Positions 12,332 through 12,682 of a stretch of DNA of 12,682 nt are shown one piece after another (position 1 is the first letter of the stretch; each line of letters begins with the position of its first letter). Position numbers and translations under genes: made by a program. This DNA is from Acholeplasmataceae bacterium (lineage in GTDB: Bacteria; Bacillota_I; Bacilli_A; Acholeplasmatales; Acholeplasmataceae): contig JAQVBA010000030.1 in NCBI GenBank assembly GCA_028690555.1, positions 1 to 12,682 of the forward strand, read 5' to 3'. Under the pieces are notes generated by a model. That model ran no database searches, had not been told where the DNA came from, and saw nothing but the letters and a program-made list of their open reading frames with translations.

Positions 12332-12384
12332 ATTTTGTCCTGATGATACTCACAGCAAAACTATCATATCCCCATTCTCTTCAT

Positions 12385-12600
12385 GTCCGGGCGGAATTGG
12401 CTTTAAAATTGGAAGAGTTATTTCAGAAAAAAGCGAAAGAAAATCAATCTAATAACTTTGAATCTTTTGAAAGACTCGTCGAAAAACAGACACCAATTTG
12501 TCAGAATTCTGACAATATGGTGTCTATTAATAGTCCGGTGTCAGCGGTGCCCGAAATTGTATCTGCCTATTTTAAATCCAATGGTTTTAAGATTTTTTGA
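12385..12600 (+). pseudogene. ParB-like fragment on the plus strand, beyond the last repeat
   Basis: The plus strand reads RAELALKLEELFQKKAKENQ (from 12388), a very characteristic block of ParB-like proteins, then a Phe/Glu-rich stretch, then CQNSDNMVSINS, the linker motif also seen between repeats 5 and 6. After about 12533 the sequence no longer resembles the family and stops at 12598-12600. The upstream part of the domain is missing: homology begins exactly at a GTCCGG, the first six bases of the direct repeat, and a second GTCCGG at 12533-12538 marks its end. Its orientation is opposite to the fragments inside the array. Confidence 0.55.
12489..12524. repeat. 36-base near-perfect palindrome
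   Basis: Outer arms GACACCA and TGGTGTC and the inner 18-base core TTGTCAGAATTCTGACAA (12498-12515) are exact; only two base pairs between them fail to match. The core equals that of the palindrome at 12190-12215. Confidence 0.8.
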
Positions 12601-12682
12601 TATGTCATTATCCCACTGTGTACCTATTCCAACCCGGTCATTAAATCCCATTGGTGAACACCACCAGGTCACGATAGAGATA
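12541..12682 (-). CDS. Possible partial gene entering from the right edge
   Basis: One minus-strand frame is open from the window edge for 46 codons to a TGA at 12541-12543, reading SIVTWWCSPMGFNDRVGIGT then QWDNDISKNLKTIGF and further basic residues. It is protein-like (Trp, Asp, Gly distribution) but I do not recognise it. It overlaps the non-homologous tail of the plus-strand ParB-like fragment, so at most one of the two readings is genuine there. Its stop lies just short of the GTCCGG boundary at 12533-12538. Confidence 0.35.
   Translation of the reverse strand, partial: ISIVTWWCSPMGFNDRVGIGTQWDNDISKNLKTIGFKIGRYNFGHR

Larger units (their letters stand above)
11436..12373. repeat. Array of seven 37-bp direct repeats with irregular segments between them
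   Basis: Copies lie at 11436-11472 (degenerate at both ends), 11633-11669, 11707-11743, 12039-12075, 12138-12174, 12265-12301 and 12337-12373. The consensus begins GTCCGGATGATACTCACAGC and ends CTATCATATCCCC. Copies 2 and 5 are identical, as are 3 and 4; two variants differ in a dinucleotide after CACAGC (TT in 1, 3 and 4; AA in 2, 5, 6 and 7). GGATGATA and TATCATATCC within each copy form a stem with a two-base bulge. Intervening segments are 160, 37, 295, 62, 90 and 35 bases and unrelated overall. The repeats are far better conserved than what they separate, so they are likely recognition or recombination sites. Confidence 0.85.

Noticed and set aside
11436..12373. CRISPR array
   Set aside because: Repeat length (37) is right, but segments range from 35 to 295 bases, contain palindromes and pieces of one protein family, and there is no leader or cas gene in the window.
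12343..12600. An intact 85-residue plus-strand gene starting at 12343
   Set aside because: The start lies inside direct repeat 7 and recognisable homology begins only at 12388; the N-terminal part of the family is missing.

Overview
The window looks like accessory DNA (a plasmid, a conjugative or viral element, or an integrated copy of one) from a methanogenic archaeon, most likely a Methanosarcinales member. Evidence for archaea: TATA boxes about 25 bases upstream of expected starts, T-tract terminators instead of strong hairpins, a secreted right-handed beta-helix protein of a style I associate with Methanosarcina, and moderately AT-rich coding DNA. No rRNA, tRNA or core metabolic gene is visible, and I see no complete replication initiator, relaxase, coupling protein or integrase.

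Region 1 (276-8092, all minus strand) is a membrane/secretion module. It is read from high to low coordinates: a large beta-helix surface protein with a signal peptide and C-terminal anchor (6203-8092) under its own promoter; then a second, strikingly similar promoter driving a compact six-gene operon: a small VirB2-like membrane protein, a polytopic VirB6/TrbL-like protein, a two-helix VirB3/PrgI-like protein with a cytoplasmic domain, a VirB4-type ATPase, a 170-residue hypothetical protein and a small anchored extracellular protein. The genes abut or overlap (TAATG, TAA/ATG), which suggests translational coupling. Together they look like a reduced archaeal type IV secretion or conjugation-like apparatus. 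The ATPase carries an extra C-terminal domain with PD-(D/E)XK-nuclease-like residues.

Region 2 (8164-9113, plus strand) is a divergent cluster of four small genes: a basic 54-residue protein, a PD-(D/E)XK nuclease-like protein, a 49-residue overlapping ORF and an 80-residue cysteine-containing protein. Region 3 (9331-10508, minus strand) is an operon of a 100-residue unknown, a zinc ribbon, a probable OB-fold protein and an ASCH-domain protein, under a promoter embedded in a perfect 20-bp inverted repeat, probably an operator.

Region 4 (about 10600-12600) is the unusual part. It has no intact gene. Three large inverted repeats (10815/11144, 11177/11326, 11364/11436) lead into an array of seven near-identical 37-bp direct repeats (11436-12373). 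The repeats are separated by segments of 35 to 295 bases, far too variable for CRISPR. Several segments translate into pieces of ParB-like/HTH proteins, mainly the variable linker between the conserved N-terminal part and the HTH, and most segments contain their own unrelated palindrome. This may be a plasmid origin or partition locus, a graveyard of recombined parB-like genes, or a repeat-bounded store of gene fragments. It is the best candidate here for something undescribed.
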